Source: Dehalococcoidia bacterium (GTDB lineage: Bacteria > Chloroflexota > Dehalococcoidia > Dehalococcoidales > RBG-16-60-22). Taken from it: a stretch of 42,889 nucleotides of DNA. A model generated the notes under the pieces. The model did no database searches. It had not been told where the DNA came from and was given only the letters and a program-made list of their open reading frames with translations. Made by a program: the position numbers and the translations under genes. Below are positions 17,212 to 26,732 of this stretch, in pieces. Position 1 is the first letter of the stretch. Every line of letters begins with the position of its first letter. The stretch spans positions 1 through 42,889 of the forward strand of contig JAUXAC010000010.1 in the NCBI GenBank assembly GCA_030615035.1, in the 5' to 3' direction.

Positions 17212-17987
17212 ATATTCAGGCAGATGATAATTGGTGGCAGGACCTTTTCGACGAAATTTATCTTATGACCGATGCCCGCTCAGTTTGTGATGAAAAATTG
17301 ACCTGTAAAGAAGTAGATTTCCTTGAAGAGACACTGGATTTGGACAAATCCGCCTCAATTCTGGACTTGTGTGGAGGACAGGGTCGGCATTCTCTGGAGC
17401 TTTCCAGGCGTGGTTATAAGAATATAACGGTTCTGGACTATTCCAAATACCTCATAGACCTTGGGAAAGAGAGAGCCAAAGAGGAGGGACTCAGTACCAT
17501 TTTCATTCAGGGTGATGCCAGAAATACCGGTTTGCCCGGGCAGAGCTTCCAGTTTATCATAATCATGGCCAGTTCCTTTGGATACTTTGTTAATGAAGGC
17601 GAAAATAAAAAAATCCTCAACGAGGCGTTTCGCCTGCTCATGCCTGAAGGAACATTACTGTTGGATCTTCCTGACCGGGATTATGTTCTGCAAAACTTTA
17701 AACCTTTTTCCCGTCACAAGGTAAATGAAGATATTACCGTTAGCCGTGAACGAGAACTAAGAGATGACATCATTTACAGCCGGGAAACGGTCACGTCCAA
17801 AAAGGGTGGCTGTATACGCGATAGCACTTACTGTGCTCGTCTTTATAGCTCGGAAAAAATCACTGACTTGATGTATTCAGCAGGCTTTTCGTCAGTAATT
17901 TGCAAAAGGAATTTTATGAACCGCGAAGCAGAAGGGGACTATGGATGCATGACCAATCGGATGCTCGTAACCGCAAAAAGGATTTAG
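17208..17987 (+). CDS. Class I SAM-dependent methyltransferase
   Basis: Protein of 259 aa with a Rossmann methyltransferase domain. Motif I is LDLCGGQGRHSLEL (~52-65), motif II is the acidic end of ITVLDYS, and motif IV is FIIIMASSFGYF. The overall shape resembles small-molecule methyltransferases, not RNA or DNA enzymes. It begins inside the stop codon of the ATP-grasp gene, implying fixed stoichiometry. The likely role is N-, O- or S-methylation of the ligase substrate or product. An amino-acid ABC transporter operon with its own probable promoter starts 120 nt downstream. Confidence 0.75.
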   Translation: MNIQADDNWWQDLFDEIYLMTDARSVCDEKLTCKEVDFLEETLDLDKSASILDLCGGQGRHSLELSRRGYKNITVLDYSKYLIDLGKERAKEEGLSTIFIQGDARNTGLPGQSFQFIIIMASSFGYFVNEGENKKILNEAFRLLMPEGTLLLDLPDRDYVLQNFKPFSRHKVNEDITVSRERELRDDIIYSRETVTSKKGGCIRDSTYCARLYSSEKITDLMYSAGFSSVICKRNFMNREAEGDYGCMTNRMLVTAKRI

Positions 17988-18039
17988 AAACACTAACTGC
18001 TTGCTTATGCGGATATGTTGGTTAGCGTAAATTTACTGG

Positions 18040-18068
18040 TTGAAAGTATAGACAGTCCGTCCTAAATA
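18040..18068 (+). promoter_or_regulatory. Possible promoter of the first amino-acid ABC operon
   Basis: TTGAAA (18040-18045), 17 nt, TAAATA (18063-18068), about 40 nt before the binding-protein ATG. Confidence 0.4.
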
Positions 18069-18107
18069 TGTTAGACTTTCACCCAAGTAAAAAAAAGGAG
18101 GGAAAAT

Positions 18108-18845
18108 ATGAAACGTCTTTTTTTGTATGTCCTGATTGGGCTGATGCTGTTCAGCCTGGTGCTGTCTGGCTGTGCGAAACCGGTAACGAAAGTTATTATC
18201 GCCACTGATGCCACGTGGCCACCCTTCGAGTCTGTTAATGAACAAACCAAGGAGATCGAAGGGTTTGACATTGACTTGATGACCGCCATTGCTGAAAAAG
18301 CAGGCCTCGAAATTGAGTTTATGAACGTAGCCTGGGACCCACTTCTAGCCGGGATAGCGCAGTGCCAGTATGATGCGGCTATCTCAGCCATGACCATCAC
18401 CGAAGAGCGCAAGAAGCAATTTCTTTTCTCCGACCCCTATTTCTTCGCGGGGCAAATCGTTACCGTGCGCGTAGACAACACTGAAATTGCCAGCAAGCAT
18501 GACCTATCTGGTAAGGTGGTCGGGGCGCAAATCGGCACCACCGGCTCCTTTGAGGTGGAGAAGATTGGGGGGGCAACGCTCAAGACCTACGATGATATCG
18601 GTCTGGCTTATCAGGATTTGATTAACGGGCAGATTGATGCCGTTGTCGCCGATAACCCCTTAGCCCTGGGATATGTGGGTGAGAACCCCGATAAACTCAA
18701 AGCAGTCGGCGAGGTCTTTACCGACGAAAATTACGGAATCGCGGTCTGCAAGACCAAAACAGACTTGCTGGAAAAAATCAACGAGGGCTTGAAAGCAGTT
18801 AAAGCAGAAGGGCTGATTGAAGAACTGGTCGAGAAGTGGCTTTAG
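18108..18845 (+). CDS. Polar amino acid ABC transporter, substrate-binding lipoprotein
   Basis: SBP family 3 lipoprotein, 245 aa, with lipobox Cys22 (LSGC). The typical opening TDATWPPFESV and GFDIDLMTAIAEKAG blocks, then RKKQFLFSDPYFFAG and VGAQIGTTGSFE, are diagnostic of glutamine/histidine/arginine-type binding proteins. The ligand is a polar amino acid, not further resolved. A strong ribosome site (AAGGAGG) precedes ATG. It heads an operon with permease and ATPase. A hairpin between this gene and the permease gene probably protects the binding-protein mRNA, so the binding protein outnumbers the membrane parts. Confidence 0.88.
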   Translation: MKRLFLYVLIGLMLFSLVLSGCAKPVTKVIIATDATWPPFESVNEQTKEIEGFDIDLMTAIAEKAGLEIEFMNVAWDPLLAGIAQCQYDAAISAMTITEERKKQFLFSDPYFFAGQIVTVRVDNTEIASKHDLSGKVVGAQIGTTGSFEVEKIGGATLKTYDDIGLAYQDLINGQIDAVVADNPLALGYVGENPDKLKAVGEVFTDENYGIAVCKTKTDLLEKINEGLKAVKAEGLIEELVEKWL

Positions 18846-18869
18846 AGCCAGTAAATAACTGAACTCATA

Positions 18870-18902
18870 TTTGCGAAAGCCTCTGAGGGCGGGTCTCGCA
18901 AA
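18870..18902 (+). promoter_or_regulatory. Intercistronic hairpin after binding-protein gene
   Basis: TTTGCGA (18870-18876) pairs with TCGCAAA (18896-18902); an inner GCC/GGC pairing is possible. No T-run follows, so it is not a full terminator. Its place between binding protein and permease fits mRNA 3'-end stabilisation. Confidence 0.55.
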
Positions 18903-18920
18903 GCTATTTTGAGGAGTCCC

Positions 18921-19748
18921 GTGGAAGGACAGCCGAAACCTAGACCCAGCAGGAGTAAACTGTTTTATATTCCTGGTGCTGAGTCGTTTACGCGCATGGA
19001 CCCCTGGTGGGGTCTGGTGGTTTTGGTGATTGGCTTGGCGGTAACTTTGGTTACGGTAAAAGCCGACCCCTTCTTGCGTATTCTACTCTTTGTGCGTGAT
19101 GGTGTCGCTGTAACCGCTTTTATTACGGTTTCAGCGTTTATGTTTACTTTAGTACTGGGGATGATTGGGGGCTTGGGGCGGCTCTCACAGAACTGGGTTA
19201 TTCATGGCGTTGCCACGCTCTATGTTGAAATAGTCCGGGGTATCCCTCTTCTGGTACAGTTAATCTGGTGGTATTTTGCCTTCCCGGTAGTGATCCAGGG
19301 GATTGGGCGGTGGCTCAATTTCACAGCTATGGCTAACTATCAGTCCAACGCGATTTTTACCGCCGTTACCGGCCTGACAATTTGCTATGGAGCTTACATG
19401 AGCGAGATTTACCGGGCTGGCATTCAGAGTATCCCCAAAGGCCAGGGGGAAGCCGCCCGTAGCCTGGGAATGACGCATTTCCAGTCCATGCGTCACGTGG
19501 TATTACCGCAGGCAGTCCGTGTGGTTCTGCCGCCAGTGGGTAATGAGTTTATTGCCTTGCTCAAGGATTCGTGCCTCGTCAGCGTGGTGGCAGTAGCTGA
19601 TTTGACCCGTCGGGGGCGTGAATTTATGGCGGTGCACTTCAACCCTATTGAGGTGTGGACAATGGTCGCCTTGTTGTATTTGGTGATGACCTTGTTCTTG
19701 GCTCGCTTGGTAAGCTGGGTCGAGAAAAAGACTCACTTTGAAAGATAA
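18921..19748 (+). CDS. Polar amino acid ABC transporter, permease
   Basis: HisM/GlnP-type inner-membrane permease, 275 aa from the GTG at 18921 (GAGGAG 4-5 nt upstream; an in-frame TTG at 18909 precedes the ribosome site). An extra N-terminal membrane segment ([16 protein letters not shown]) precedes the five-helix core. The cytoplasmic EAA loop reads [20 protein letters not shown], which contacts the ATPase. A single permease gene is present, so the channel is presumably a homodimer. The ATPase gene follows after 5 nt. Confidence 0.87.
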   Translation: MEGQPKPRPSRSKLFYIPGAESFTRMDPWWGLVVLVIGLAVTLVTVKADPFLRILLFVRDGVAVTAFITVSAFMFTLVLGMIGGLGRLSQNWVIHGVATLYVEIVRGIPLLVQLIWWYFAFPVVIQGIGRWLNFTAMANYQSNAIFTAVTGLTICYGAYMSEIYRAGIQSIPKGQGEAARSLGMTHFQSMRHVVLPQAVRVVLPPVGNEFIALLKDSCLVSVVAVADLTRRGREFMAVHFNPIEVWTMVALLYLVMTLFLARLVSWVEKKTHFER

Positions 19749-19753
19749 GTATA

Positions 19754-20485
19754 ATGGAACCCATTATCCATATTGAGAATGTTCATAAACACTTCGGCAG
19801 CATTCATGCACTGCGAGGAGTAAGCCTGGATGTGCATAAGGGTGAAGTGGTTGTGATAATCGGCCCCTCCGGGTCGGGAAAATCTACCTTGCTGCGCTGC
19901 ATCAATCGTCTTGAGGAATACGATGCGGGCAGGATTGTGGTGGATGGCATTCCTCTGGACAGTGCCCAGAATATCAGTGCCGTTCGCCAAGAAATTGGGA
20001 TGGTGTTCCAGTCGTTTAATTTGTTTGCTCACCTTACGGCGATGGAAAACCTGACACTGGCGCAACGGGTAGTGCGTAAACGTTCCAGAGGTGAATCAGA
20101 GAAAATTGCCCTTGAGCTTTTGGAAAAAGTGGGAATTCCGGACAAAGCCGGGGCTTACCCCATCCAACTTTCCGGCGGGCAGCAGCAGCGTGTGGCTATT
20201 GCCCGGGCTTTAGCGATGAATCCCAAAATTATGCTGTTCGATGAACCAACCAGTGCGCTTGACCCCGAGATGATCAAAGAGGTATTGGATGTGATGTTAG
20301 CCCTAGCCAGTGAGGGGATGACTATGGTTGTGGTTTCGCACGAGATGGGATTCGCGCGTGCCGCCGCCAAACGCATTATTCTCATTGATGAGGGTCAGAT
20401 TATCGAAGAAGCCGCACCTGAAAAACTGTTTGCCTCCAGCCACGAACGTACCAGGCAATTCCTCAGCAAGGTACTGCACATGTAG
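19754..20485 (+). CDS. Polar amino acid ABC transporter, ATP-binding protein
   Basis: GlnQ/HisP-type ATPase, 243 aa. It has Walker [10 protein letters not shown] (37-45), the Q-loop region [13 protein letters not shown], signature [15 protein letters not shown], Walker [15 protein letters not shown] and switch His in VSHEMGFA. It energises uptake by the permease encoded 5 nt upstream. It is the last gene of the three-gene operon. It is closely similar to the ATPase at 32788-33513, yet the two operons differ in permease number, so they are separate systems and not a fresh duplicate. Confidence 0.92.
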   Translation: MEPIIHIENVHKHFGSIHALRGVSLDVHKGEVVVIIGPSGSGKSTLLRCINRLEEYDAGRIVVDGIPLDSAQNISAVRQEIGMVFQSFNLFAHLTAMENLTLAQRVVRKRSRGESEKIALELLEKVGIPDKAGAYPIQLSGGQQQRVAIARALAMNPKIMLFDEPTSALDPEMIKEVLDVMLALASEGMTMVVVSHEMGFARAAAKRIILIDEGQIIEEAAPEKLFASSHERTRQFLSKVLHM

Positions 20486-20489
20486 ATAG

Positions 20490-20667
20490 TCAGCGTAAAT
20501 AGCGCGGTTTTGAGGGTTAAGTTGACGGCTATCTCCTCCATGGACATGGTCGTAATGTCATTATCCTCATCGGGGCTGAGCTGGTAGCGTGGTATGGAGA
20601 AGACTGGTAATTTCCTTAGCGATGTAATCTGTCTTGTCTCGTCACTTACTGTCAGTGCTATAAAGTT
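20490..20667 (-). pseudogene. Possible remnant of a protein-coding gene
   Basis: The minus strand is open here without a usable start. It reads like real protein, with balanced composition and a stretch such as IPRYQLSPDEDND followed by MEEIAVNL. It begins right after a stop and fades into the antisense of the ATPase gene. I cannot name the parent family. A decayed gene end is one reading; chance is the other. Nothing else is supported in the 20486-20762 gap apart from the ribosome site of the next gene. Confidence 0.25.
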
Positions 20668-20762
20668 TCAGCGGACAACTCTCAAGACTAACTCATGTGC
20701 GGGATTAGATGAGCACGGCTTAAGGTCTAGGAAAGGGGGCTTGCTGCACAGGAGGCGATAGC

Positions 20763-22124
20763 ATGGAGAAACCACCGATTAAATCGGAGATGGGTCAGGT
20801 TGCGGCAGGTTCAGTCCCATCTCGCCCAGTCTGGACCTCGCAGCGCGCTTACATATTTGCCTCAATCGCTGGAGTCATAGGTCTGGGCAATATCTGGCGG
20901 TTCCCGTACATGGCCGGGCAGAATGGTGGCGGCACTTTTGTCATCGCATACGCAATCTGCATTTTTGTTATAGGCGTCCCGCTCACCGTTCTTGAGGCTA
21001 GTGCTGGAAAGTATGCTGGTCGGGGTCCGGTAGGACTTTTCCGACGAATCAACCCGAGATGGGGACCCTGGGCTGGATGGTTTCTGGTCGTAATGCTCGT
21101 TGCCATCATGAGCTACTACCTTGTCGTTGCTGGCTGGACGCTTGGATATGCGGTCGACGCAATCCGAGCTGACTTGAAGCCGTTTACGGAGTTCACCGCC
21201 GGCTTTGCTTCGCTCTGGTTTTTCCTGGCGGTGGCTGTCCTCTCTCTAATCGTATTGCAGCGAGGTATCGGGGGCCTGGAAAGAATGGGGAAAATCATGC
21301 TCCCGCTGCTTGTCGTGACAGTCGGCGGTCTTGCCGTCTATTCGCAAACTCTCTCAGGAGCAAGCGAGGCCCGTGACTTCTATTTCAGTTTTGACCTGGA
21401 AAGATTTCTGGAGCCTAAAACATGGCAGATGGCAGCGGGGCAGGCGTTCTACTCGCTGGCCATCGGTCAGGGTTTCATTATCACCTACGGGAGCTATATA
21501 CCCAAGAGTGTCAATATCGTGAACTCGTCCGCAGCCATAGCCGCGACGAATGCCATAGTCTCGATCACGACTGGACTGATGATTTTCGCGATTGTCTTCA
21601 CCTTCGGCATGGCGCCTGACACGGGAAGCCAGCTCTCTTTCACCGCTTTCCCCAAAATCTTTGGCGGGCTCCCTGGAGGTCTATTCATTGGCATCGCCTT
21701 CTACGTTCTGCTGTTCGTGGCTGCGTTTACATCTTGCGTTGGGGGGTTAGCCGTTGTGCTTGCTCCGATCCGCGATGAGTTCCGTATGTCCCGGGGTCGG
21801 GCGGCATTGATTGTGACTGCTGTTATCGTCGCCCTTGGTATCCCTTCCGCATTGAGCTTTACGTCCGTGGGGTTAACCGTCGGCGGGAAGCCATTTCTGG
21901 ATGTGATGGATCAAATCACAGGCTCTGGAATAGTGGTCGTGGCGGGCATCGGTGGTGCCGCGCTAATCGCATGGCTACTTCCCAGGGCGTATCTTTTTAA
22001 AGCGATGAATGCTCGCTCACGCCGCGTTGGGCCATTCACGCTCTCGTATCAGTGGATGATTTCAGTCGGCCGTTACCTACCGGCCGCCACTGTAGCGTTG
22101 TTGCTGCTTACTTATTTGCTCTAG
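20763..22124 (+). CDS. Sodium-dependent amino-acid symporter (NSS/SNF family)
   Basis: LeuT-fold transporter, 453 aa, with about eleven membrane segments. The TM1 signature GLGNIWRFPYMAGQNGGGTF, broken at the substrate and sodium site, is diagnostic, as is VPLTVLEASAGKYAGRG in TM2. The family imports amino acids such as tryptophan, tyrosine, leucine or alanine with sodium; specificity is not readable. AGGAGG lies 7 nt before ATG. It is flanked by an ABC amino-acid importer upstream and an Asp/Glu-type racemase downstream, consistent with an amino-acid uptake district. Confidence 0.9.
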   Translation: MEKPPIKSEMGQVAAGSVPSRPVWTSQRAYIFASIAGVIGLGNIWRFPYMAGQNGGGTFVIAYAICIFVIGVPLTVLEASAGKYAGRGPVGLFRRINPRWGPWAGWFLVVMLVAIMSYYLVVAGWTLGYAVDAIRADLKPFTEFTAGFASLWFFLAVAVLSLIVLQRGIGGLERMGKIMLPLLVVTVGGLAVYSQTLSGASEARDFYFSFDLERFLEPKTWQMAAGQAFYSLAIGQGFIITYGSYIPKSVNIVNSSAAIAATNAIVSITTGLMIFAIVFTFGMAPDTGSQLSFTAFPKIFGGLPGGLFIGIAFYVLLFVAAFTSCVGGLAVVLAPIRDEFRMSRGRAALIVTAVIVALGIPSALSFTSVGLTVGGKPFLDVMDQITGSGIVVVAGIGGAALIAWLLPRAYLFKAMNARSRRVGPFTLSYQWMISVGRYLPAATVALLLLTYLL

Positions 22125-22300
22125 GAGTGATTTTAGAGAACTGAAGAGTTTATCGACCGAGTTCCTCATTTTCCAAAAAGTTTAGTCTTTTCCCCACATA
22201 AAACCAATTCAGAATAAATTTCCCGCCGATAAAGGTTTTACCACGTTCCACTAAGAGTTTCCATAATTCTAATTGCCTCATAATTATTGTTACCGAACTG

Positions 22301-22330
22301 TTGGCACGTAATGACACCAGGTGCTACAAT
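22301..22330 (+). promoter_or_regulatory. Promoter of the first Asp/Glu-type racemase gene
   Basis: TTGGCA (22301-22306), an 18-nt spacer and TACAAT (22325-22330), about 55 nt of leader before ATG at 22392. Confidence 0.5.
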
Positions 22331-22391
22331 AGACCTGTATCTTTTGATTGCGGTACGGTAAAGAAAGAAGGTGTAAAGGATTGCGAGTAAT

Positions 22392-23087
22392 ATGAGAGTC
22401 ATTGGCTTACTGGGGGGCATGAGTTGGACCTCCTCGCTGGAGTATTACCGGTTGATTAACGAGCTAGTCGCTGAAAAGCTAGGCGGTCTTCATTCAGCCC
22501 GCTTAATCCTGTATAACTTTGACTTTGACGAGGTTCAGCAAGCTCAACACGAGGGCCGCTGGGATGATACTATTACTCTCCTCAGCCAGGCAGGTATAGC
22601 TCTAAAGCAAGCTGGAGCTGACTTCCTGGTCATATGCAGCAACACTGGCAATATTGTTGCCGATGCTGTAGCGGAGAAATGTGGCTTACCACTGCTTGAT
22701 ATTGTTGATGTCACTGGCAGAGCCATCAAGGAGCGAGGCTTAGGCAAGGTAGGACTGCTAGGGACACGGTTTATCATGGAGGGGCAATTATATCGAAGGA
22801 GACTGCAAGAGCGCTTCGGCATTGACATGCTGGTGCCGGAGGAAGAAGAACGGGTCAAGGTCCACGGGATAATCTACGATGAGCTTTGCCAGGAAAAGAT
22901 AAATGATTATTCACGCAGTATTGTCATTAAGATTATCAGCGGGCTAATCAAGCTCGGTGCCGAGGGAATTGTTCTCGCATGCACTGAACTGCCACTGCTT
23001 ATCCGAACCAGTGACATACCTGTGCCTCTATTTGATACCACCTACCTCCATGCTGAGGCGGCAGTCAAACTGGCGCTGGCGGAATGA
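22392..23087 (+). CDS. Aspartate/glutamate racemase family protein
   Basis: PLP-independent two-cysteine racemase family, 231 aa, the normal length. The N-terminal block is LLGGMSWTSSLEYY. The first catalytic cysteine lies in ICSNTGN (Cys82) and the second in LACTELPLLI (Cys197). Both cysteines and the Glu after CT are present, but the His that often follows the first motif (CNTxH) is missing, so substrate choice may differ from aspartate. Expected reaction: L/D interconversion of an acidic or related amino acid in the cytoplasm. It has its own promoter and is convergent with alanine racemase. Confidence 0.82.
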   Translation: MRVIGLLGGMSWTSSLEYYRLINELVAEKLGGLHSARLILYNFDFDEVQQAQHEGRWDDTITLLSQAGIALKQAGADFLVICSNTGNIVADAVAEKCGLPLLDIVDVTGRAIKERGLGKVGLLGTRFIMEGQLYRRRLQERFGIDMLVPEEEERVKVHGIIYDELCQEKINDYSRSIVIKIISGLIKLGAEGIVLACTELPLLIRTSDIPVPLFDTTYLHAEAAVKLALAE

Positions 23088-23165
23088 GAATCACCATCGC
23101 CTATGCTAATTGTGCTGGGAAACAATGCAGACACTACTCTTACCATTCTCTCAGTTCCCTCTTGT

Positions 23166-24290
23166 TTATTGGATGTAGATCCGGGGTACTCTCTTGCTCA
23201 CAGCACAAACTACTTCGTTAGGGATAGTGCCAATTTTGGTTGCAAACTCGTACACAGAGGGGTCTTCGCCAAACAAAACCACTTCATCCCCTGGTCTGAC
23301 GTCTTCCACACTGGAGACATCCACCAAGCACATATCCATGCAAACCCTGCCAATCACTGGAGCGCGATGCCCCTTAATCAACACTTCCCCACGATTTGAC
23401 AGCAGCCGGTTGTAACCATCATCATATCCCACCGGAAGCGTTGCTACCGTAGTTTTTTTATTAGTGATAAATGTCCTCCCATAACTGATAGGGGTTCCAG
23501 CGGGGACTACTTTGACTTGAGAGACCTTGGTTTTGAAGGTCATGGCTGGCCTTAACTTGATGCTGCGACTAACTTCTCTGGAGGGGTAGATACCGTAGAT
23601 CATGATTCCTGGTCTAACCATATCATAATAGGATTGGGGGAGGTCCAGGACTGCCGCACTGTTTGCCATGTGTTTTTTGGGCACCTCAATGCCAGCAAGC
23701 CGAAGGTTACTAATAACCTGATTGAAGAGTTGAAGCTGTCCCATTGAAAAAGTTTTATCTTTCTCATCTGATGAGGGAAAATGGCTAAATATTCCCTCAA
23801 GATTTAAATTTTTAAAGCCCGTGACCTTGCGGACGAAGGAGACCGCATCATCGGGATTTATCCCAACCCGCCCCATACCTGTGTCCACCTTAACATGCAC
23901 GTTGACCTTAGTGGAAGCCTTGACTGCTTCAGAATTCAGTGCCTCCAGGAGTTCAACCGAGGCGACGGTCTGGGATAAACGGAACTTTACTACTTTATAG
24001 GCTTCCTCTGGCTGACTCAACCCAACGACCAAGATAGGAACCTCAATCCCGGCTTCTCTGAGCTGCTGGCCTTCCTCGGGAAGGGCAACTCCGAGAGAAT
24101 CTGCCCCGCTTCCGAGGGCGGCTTGGCTGACTTCCACGGCACCATGTCCGTAGCCATCAGCCTTAACCATAGCCATCAGGCCTCTTTCGTTTCCTATCTT
24201 CTTTCGTATTTCAGCTACGTTATGGGACACTGCTCCGAGATCGATGATTGCCCTTGTGGCTCTTTCAACACCTTGTCTTGCTTGTCCCAT
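23166..24290 (-). CDS. alr: Alanine racemase
   Basis: PLP-dependent fold-III racemase, 374 aa. The PLP lysine is Lys43 in MVKADGYGHGA; DTGMGRVGI, HFPSSDE and the catalytic tyrosine region ISYGRTF follow, and VCMDMCLVDVS lies near the C-terminus. It interconverts L- and D-alanine. AGGAGG 8 nt before ATG supports the start. It is the last gene of the minus operon opine dehydrogenase, TRAP, PLP deaminase, so besides wall synthesis it may serve D-alanine catabolism. I cannot tell whether it is the only alr in the genome. Confidence 0.9.
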   Translation of the reverse strand: MGQARQGVERATRAIIDLGAVSHNVAEIRKKIGNERGLMAMVKADGYGHGAVEVSQAALGSGADSLGVALPEEGQQLREAGIEVPILVVGLSQPEEAYKVVKFRLSQTVASVELLEALNSEAVKASTKVNVHVKVDTGMGRVGINPDDAVSFVRKVTGFKNLNLEGIFSHFPSSDEKDKTFSMGQLQLFNQVISNLRLAGIEVPKKHMANSAAVLDLPQSYYDMVRPGIMIYGIYPSREVSRSIKLRPAMTFKTKVSQVKVVPAGTPISYGRTFITNKKTTVATLPVGYDDGYNRLLSNRGEVLIKGHRAPVIGRVCMDMCLVDVSSVEDVRPGDEVVLFGEDPSVYEFATKIGTIPNEVVCAVSKRVPRIYIQ

Positions 24291-24373
24291 CTGCCAATCC
24301 TCCTAAAATATTTCAATTCCGCCATATTGAACAGCCCTGCCCTAAGGTGAACACTCTCAGATATAAGGACTCT

Positions 24374-25411
24374 TTAAGAAAAGCTACGAGAAAGCTTCGT
24401 GTGTATGGCAAGCTCTTGATGATAAGCAAATACGGCCGGCAGGCCCCCGGTATGAACAAAAACTACGGTGTCCTTTGGGGTAAATTGACCTTTGTGGATA
24501 AGATCTATGAGTCCAGCCATAGCTTTTCCGGTGTAGACGGGGTCCAAGAAGACACCTTCCGTCTGGGCAACTAACCTAATAGCCTCGATGCAATCGTCAG
24601 TGATTATTCCATAGTCTTGACCTATATAATCATCGTAAACCGTTACCTCGTCTGGAGTGACGGCTACATCGAGAGCTAGCAATTTGGCAGTCTCATTAAC
24701 CATGGTGACAACCGCATCTATAGCCTTGCTTTTCTTTTTATACAACACGCTAATGCCAACCACGTCAAGGGGAAGTTTGAGCTGTTTGAATCCAAGAACC
24801 AGTCCCGCCTGGGTACCTCCTCCGCCAAGGGCCAAAACCACATATTGAGCATCTATTTTCTGTTCCTTTAATTGTTGTCCGATTTCTTCGGCAGCGTTAA
24901 CCCAGCCAGCAGTTCCCAGAGGAACCTCAGCTCCAGCCAGAATTACTAGGGGATTGCGCCCCTTGCTGCGCAGCTCATCAGCCAGTTCATTCATCTTTTT
25001 GAGCAGGGTGGTAAATATTTCACTTGTATCGGCAACGTCAAGAATATTAACTGCTGAATGGAGGATATTATGTAACAGGAGATTGCCCTGTGTTTCCACG
25101 TGAACACCTTTAGCCAGTACCAAGTAGGTTTCCATCCCTAACTTACGGCCTGCGGCTGCCGTTTGCAAAGCATGATTAGACTGCGAACTGCCGGTGGTTA
25201 TAAGAGTATCAATTCCTCTTTGTTGGGCATCTGCCAGCACATACTCGAGTTTGCGGCACTTGTTCCCACCCAATGCTAGCCCTGTCAGGTCATCACGCTT
25301 GATTATGATGCGTGGCCCACCCAGGGCTGCCGACAACTGGCAAGCCTCCATCAAGGGAGTAGGGTAGTTACCCAAGGTTACACGAGACAATTTAGCTATT
25401 GACGGTATCAT
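24374..25411 (-). CDS. D-cysteine desulfhydrase / ACC deaminase family PLP enzyme
   Basis: Fold-II PLP enzyme, 345 aa. The PLP lysine lies in LGGNKCRKLEY (Lys51), preceded by IIIKRDDLTGLALGG and followed by TTGSSQSNHALQTAAAG; the phosphate loop is ALGGGGTQAGL. These are hallmarks of the D-cysteine desulfhydrase/1-aminocyclopropane-1-carboxylate deaminase group, which strips ammonia (and sulfide) from small amino acids to give keto acids. D-cysteine or another D-amino acid is the likelier substrate in this setting. AAGGAGG precedes ATG. It lies 13 nt behind the TRAP large subunit, so import and deamination are probably linked. Confidence 0.82.
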   Translation of the reverse strand: MIPSIAKLSRVTLGNYPTPLMEACQLSAALGGPRIIIKRDDLTGLALGGNKCRKLEYVLADAQQRGIDTLITTGSSQSNHALQTAAAGRKLGMETYLVLAKGVHVETQGNLLLHNILHSAVNILDVADTSEIFTTLLKKMNELADELRSKGRNPLVILAGAEVPLGTAGWVNAAEEIGQQLKEQKIDAQYVVLALGGGGTQAGLVLGFKQLKLPLDVVGISVLYKKKSKAIDAVVTMVNETAKLLALDVAVTPDEVTVYDDYIGQDYGIITDDCIEAIRLVAQTEGVFLDPVYTGKAMAGLIDLIHKGQFTPKDTVVFVHTGGLPAVFAYHQELAIHTKLSRSFS

Positions 25412-25424
25412 TTTTACCTCCTTA

Positions 25425-26726
25425 TTACCCGACTCCCATAATCAGTCGCGGCAGGAACAAAGACAGGTCGGCCCAATAGGTGGTGACCAGCACCACCGGC
25501 AGGCAGCCAAAGACCATAAAGGTCAGCGCCGGTTTTATCATTTCGTCGAACCTGCAATTCCCTATCCGTCCCGCCAGGTATAGGATGGGGGCGCAGGGTG
25601 GTGTCACATTGCCCAGCCCCAGATTGGTGCCCATAATAGCGGCAAAGTGGAAAGGACTAACCCCGATATGCTTCATCAGGGGGAACAGGAGGGGTGCCGC
25701 CAGTAGGGTGCCGCTGAAATCGTCCATGAGCATGCCGACAATAATCAAGAACACATTGACCATGAGCAGTATTACATATTTATTTTCCGAGATGCCCACC
25801 ATCATGGCGATAAGGCGCTGGGGGACATTCTCCATGGTGTAGATGCGGCCTAACATCATCACGAAAAAGAGCAGGAGTATAACTACCCCGGTGGTGGTGG
25901 CGGTGGTAAACAGGGTGCGCCCCACTTCTCTGACGGTCAGAACTCGGTAGGCGAGGAAGCCAATGGGAATGGTGTAGAGCACCGCCAGCGTTGCCGCCTC
26001 GGTGGGGGTGGTAAAGCCGCCATAGATGCCCCCGAGGATGAGGACTGGTGCCAGCAGGGCAAAGGTCCCCCGGTAGCTGGCGCGCCCCACCTCCTTGACC
26101 TGCTGCCAAGGGCTTACCGGGGGTGGGATTTTTATGGTTGGTATCCGGCGGCACATCCACCAGTTGATAAAGGCATAGGTTATTACCAGCAGGATAGCAG
26201 GTCCCACCGTGGCCAGGAAGCAGGTAGCTATCGATGTTCGGGTCACCCAGCCAAAGAGTATCATGGGCACGCTGGGCGGGATGAGCTGTCCCAGTACTGA
26301 AGCACAAGCCACCAGCCCGGTGCTATGCCCCCTGGGGAAGCCTTCTGCCTCCATCCGCGGGACCATAATAGCCCCGATGGCAGCCACTGCCGCCGAGCAG
26401 GTGCCGCCAACCGCCCCGAAGATGGCGCAAGCCACCACCGTGGCACCTCCCAGCCCACCCCTGACCCTGCCTACCAAGGCCTGGGCGACGTCGACCAACC
26501 GCTCGGCGATGCCTGACGAAGCCATGAGCCCGCCGGCCATGATAAAGAAGGGAACGGTGAGGAGGGTTAGCGAGTTCAGGGCGTAAAAGGAAATGGGCAA
26601 CAGAAACTCAAAGCTGTAGCCATGTAAGGTGACCATAAACAAAACGGCAGCCATAAAACAGAAGGGAACTGGCACCCCGATGACGAGGAGCACTATCAGG
26701 ATTACCAGGTCGATAAATATGTCCAA
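25425..26726 (-). CDS. dctM: TRAP transporter large permease (DctM)
   Basis: TRAP large membrane subunit, 433 aa, about twelve hydrophobic segments. Recognisable blocks are VPVPFCFMAAVLFM, PFFIMAGGLMASSGIAERLVDVA, GAVGGTCSAAVAAIGAIMVPRM, GQLIPPSVPMILFGW and the C-terminal GLGNVTPPCAPILYLAG. It carries the ion-coupled substrate path of a binding-protein-dependent secondary transporter. It lies 6 nt downstream of the small subunit. TRAP systems move organic acids and amino-acid-like carboxylates; context here points to an amino-acid conjugate. Confidence 0.92.
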   Translation of the reverse strand: MDIFIDLVILIVLLVIGVPVPFCFMAAVLFMVTLHGYSFEFLLPISFYALNSLTLLTVPFFIMAGGLMASSGIAERLVDVAQALVGRVRGGLGGATVVACAIFGAVGGTCSAAVAAIGAIMVPRMEAEGFPRGHSTGLVACASVLGQLIPPSVPMILFGWVTRTSIATCFLATVGPAILLVITYAFINWWMCRRIPTIKIPPPVSPWQQVKEVGRASYRGTFALLAPVLILGGIYGGFTTPTEAATLAVLYTIPIGFLAYRVLTVREVGRTLFTTATTTGVVILLLFFVMMLGRIYTMENVPQRLIAMMVGISENKYVILLMVNVFLIIVGMLMDDFSGTLLAAPLLFPLMKHIGVSPFHFAAIMGTNLGLGNVTPPCAPILYLAGRIGNCRFDEMIKPALTFMVFGCLPVVLVTTYWADLSLFLPRLIMGVG

Positions 26727-26732
26727 TTGCGA

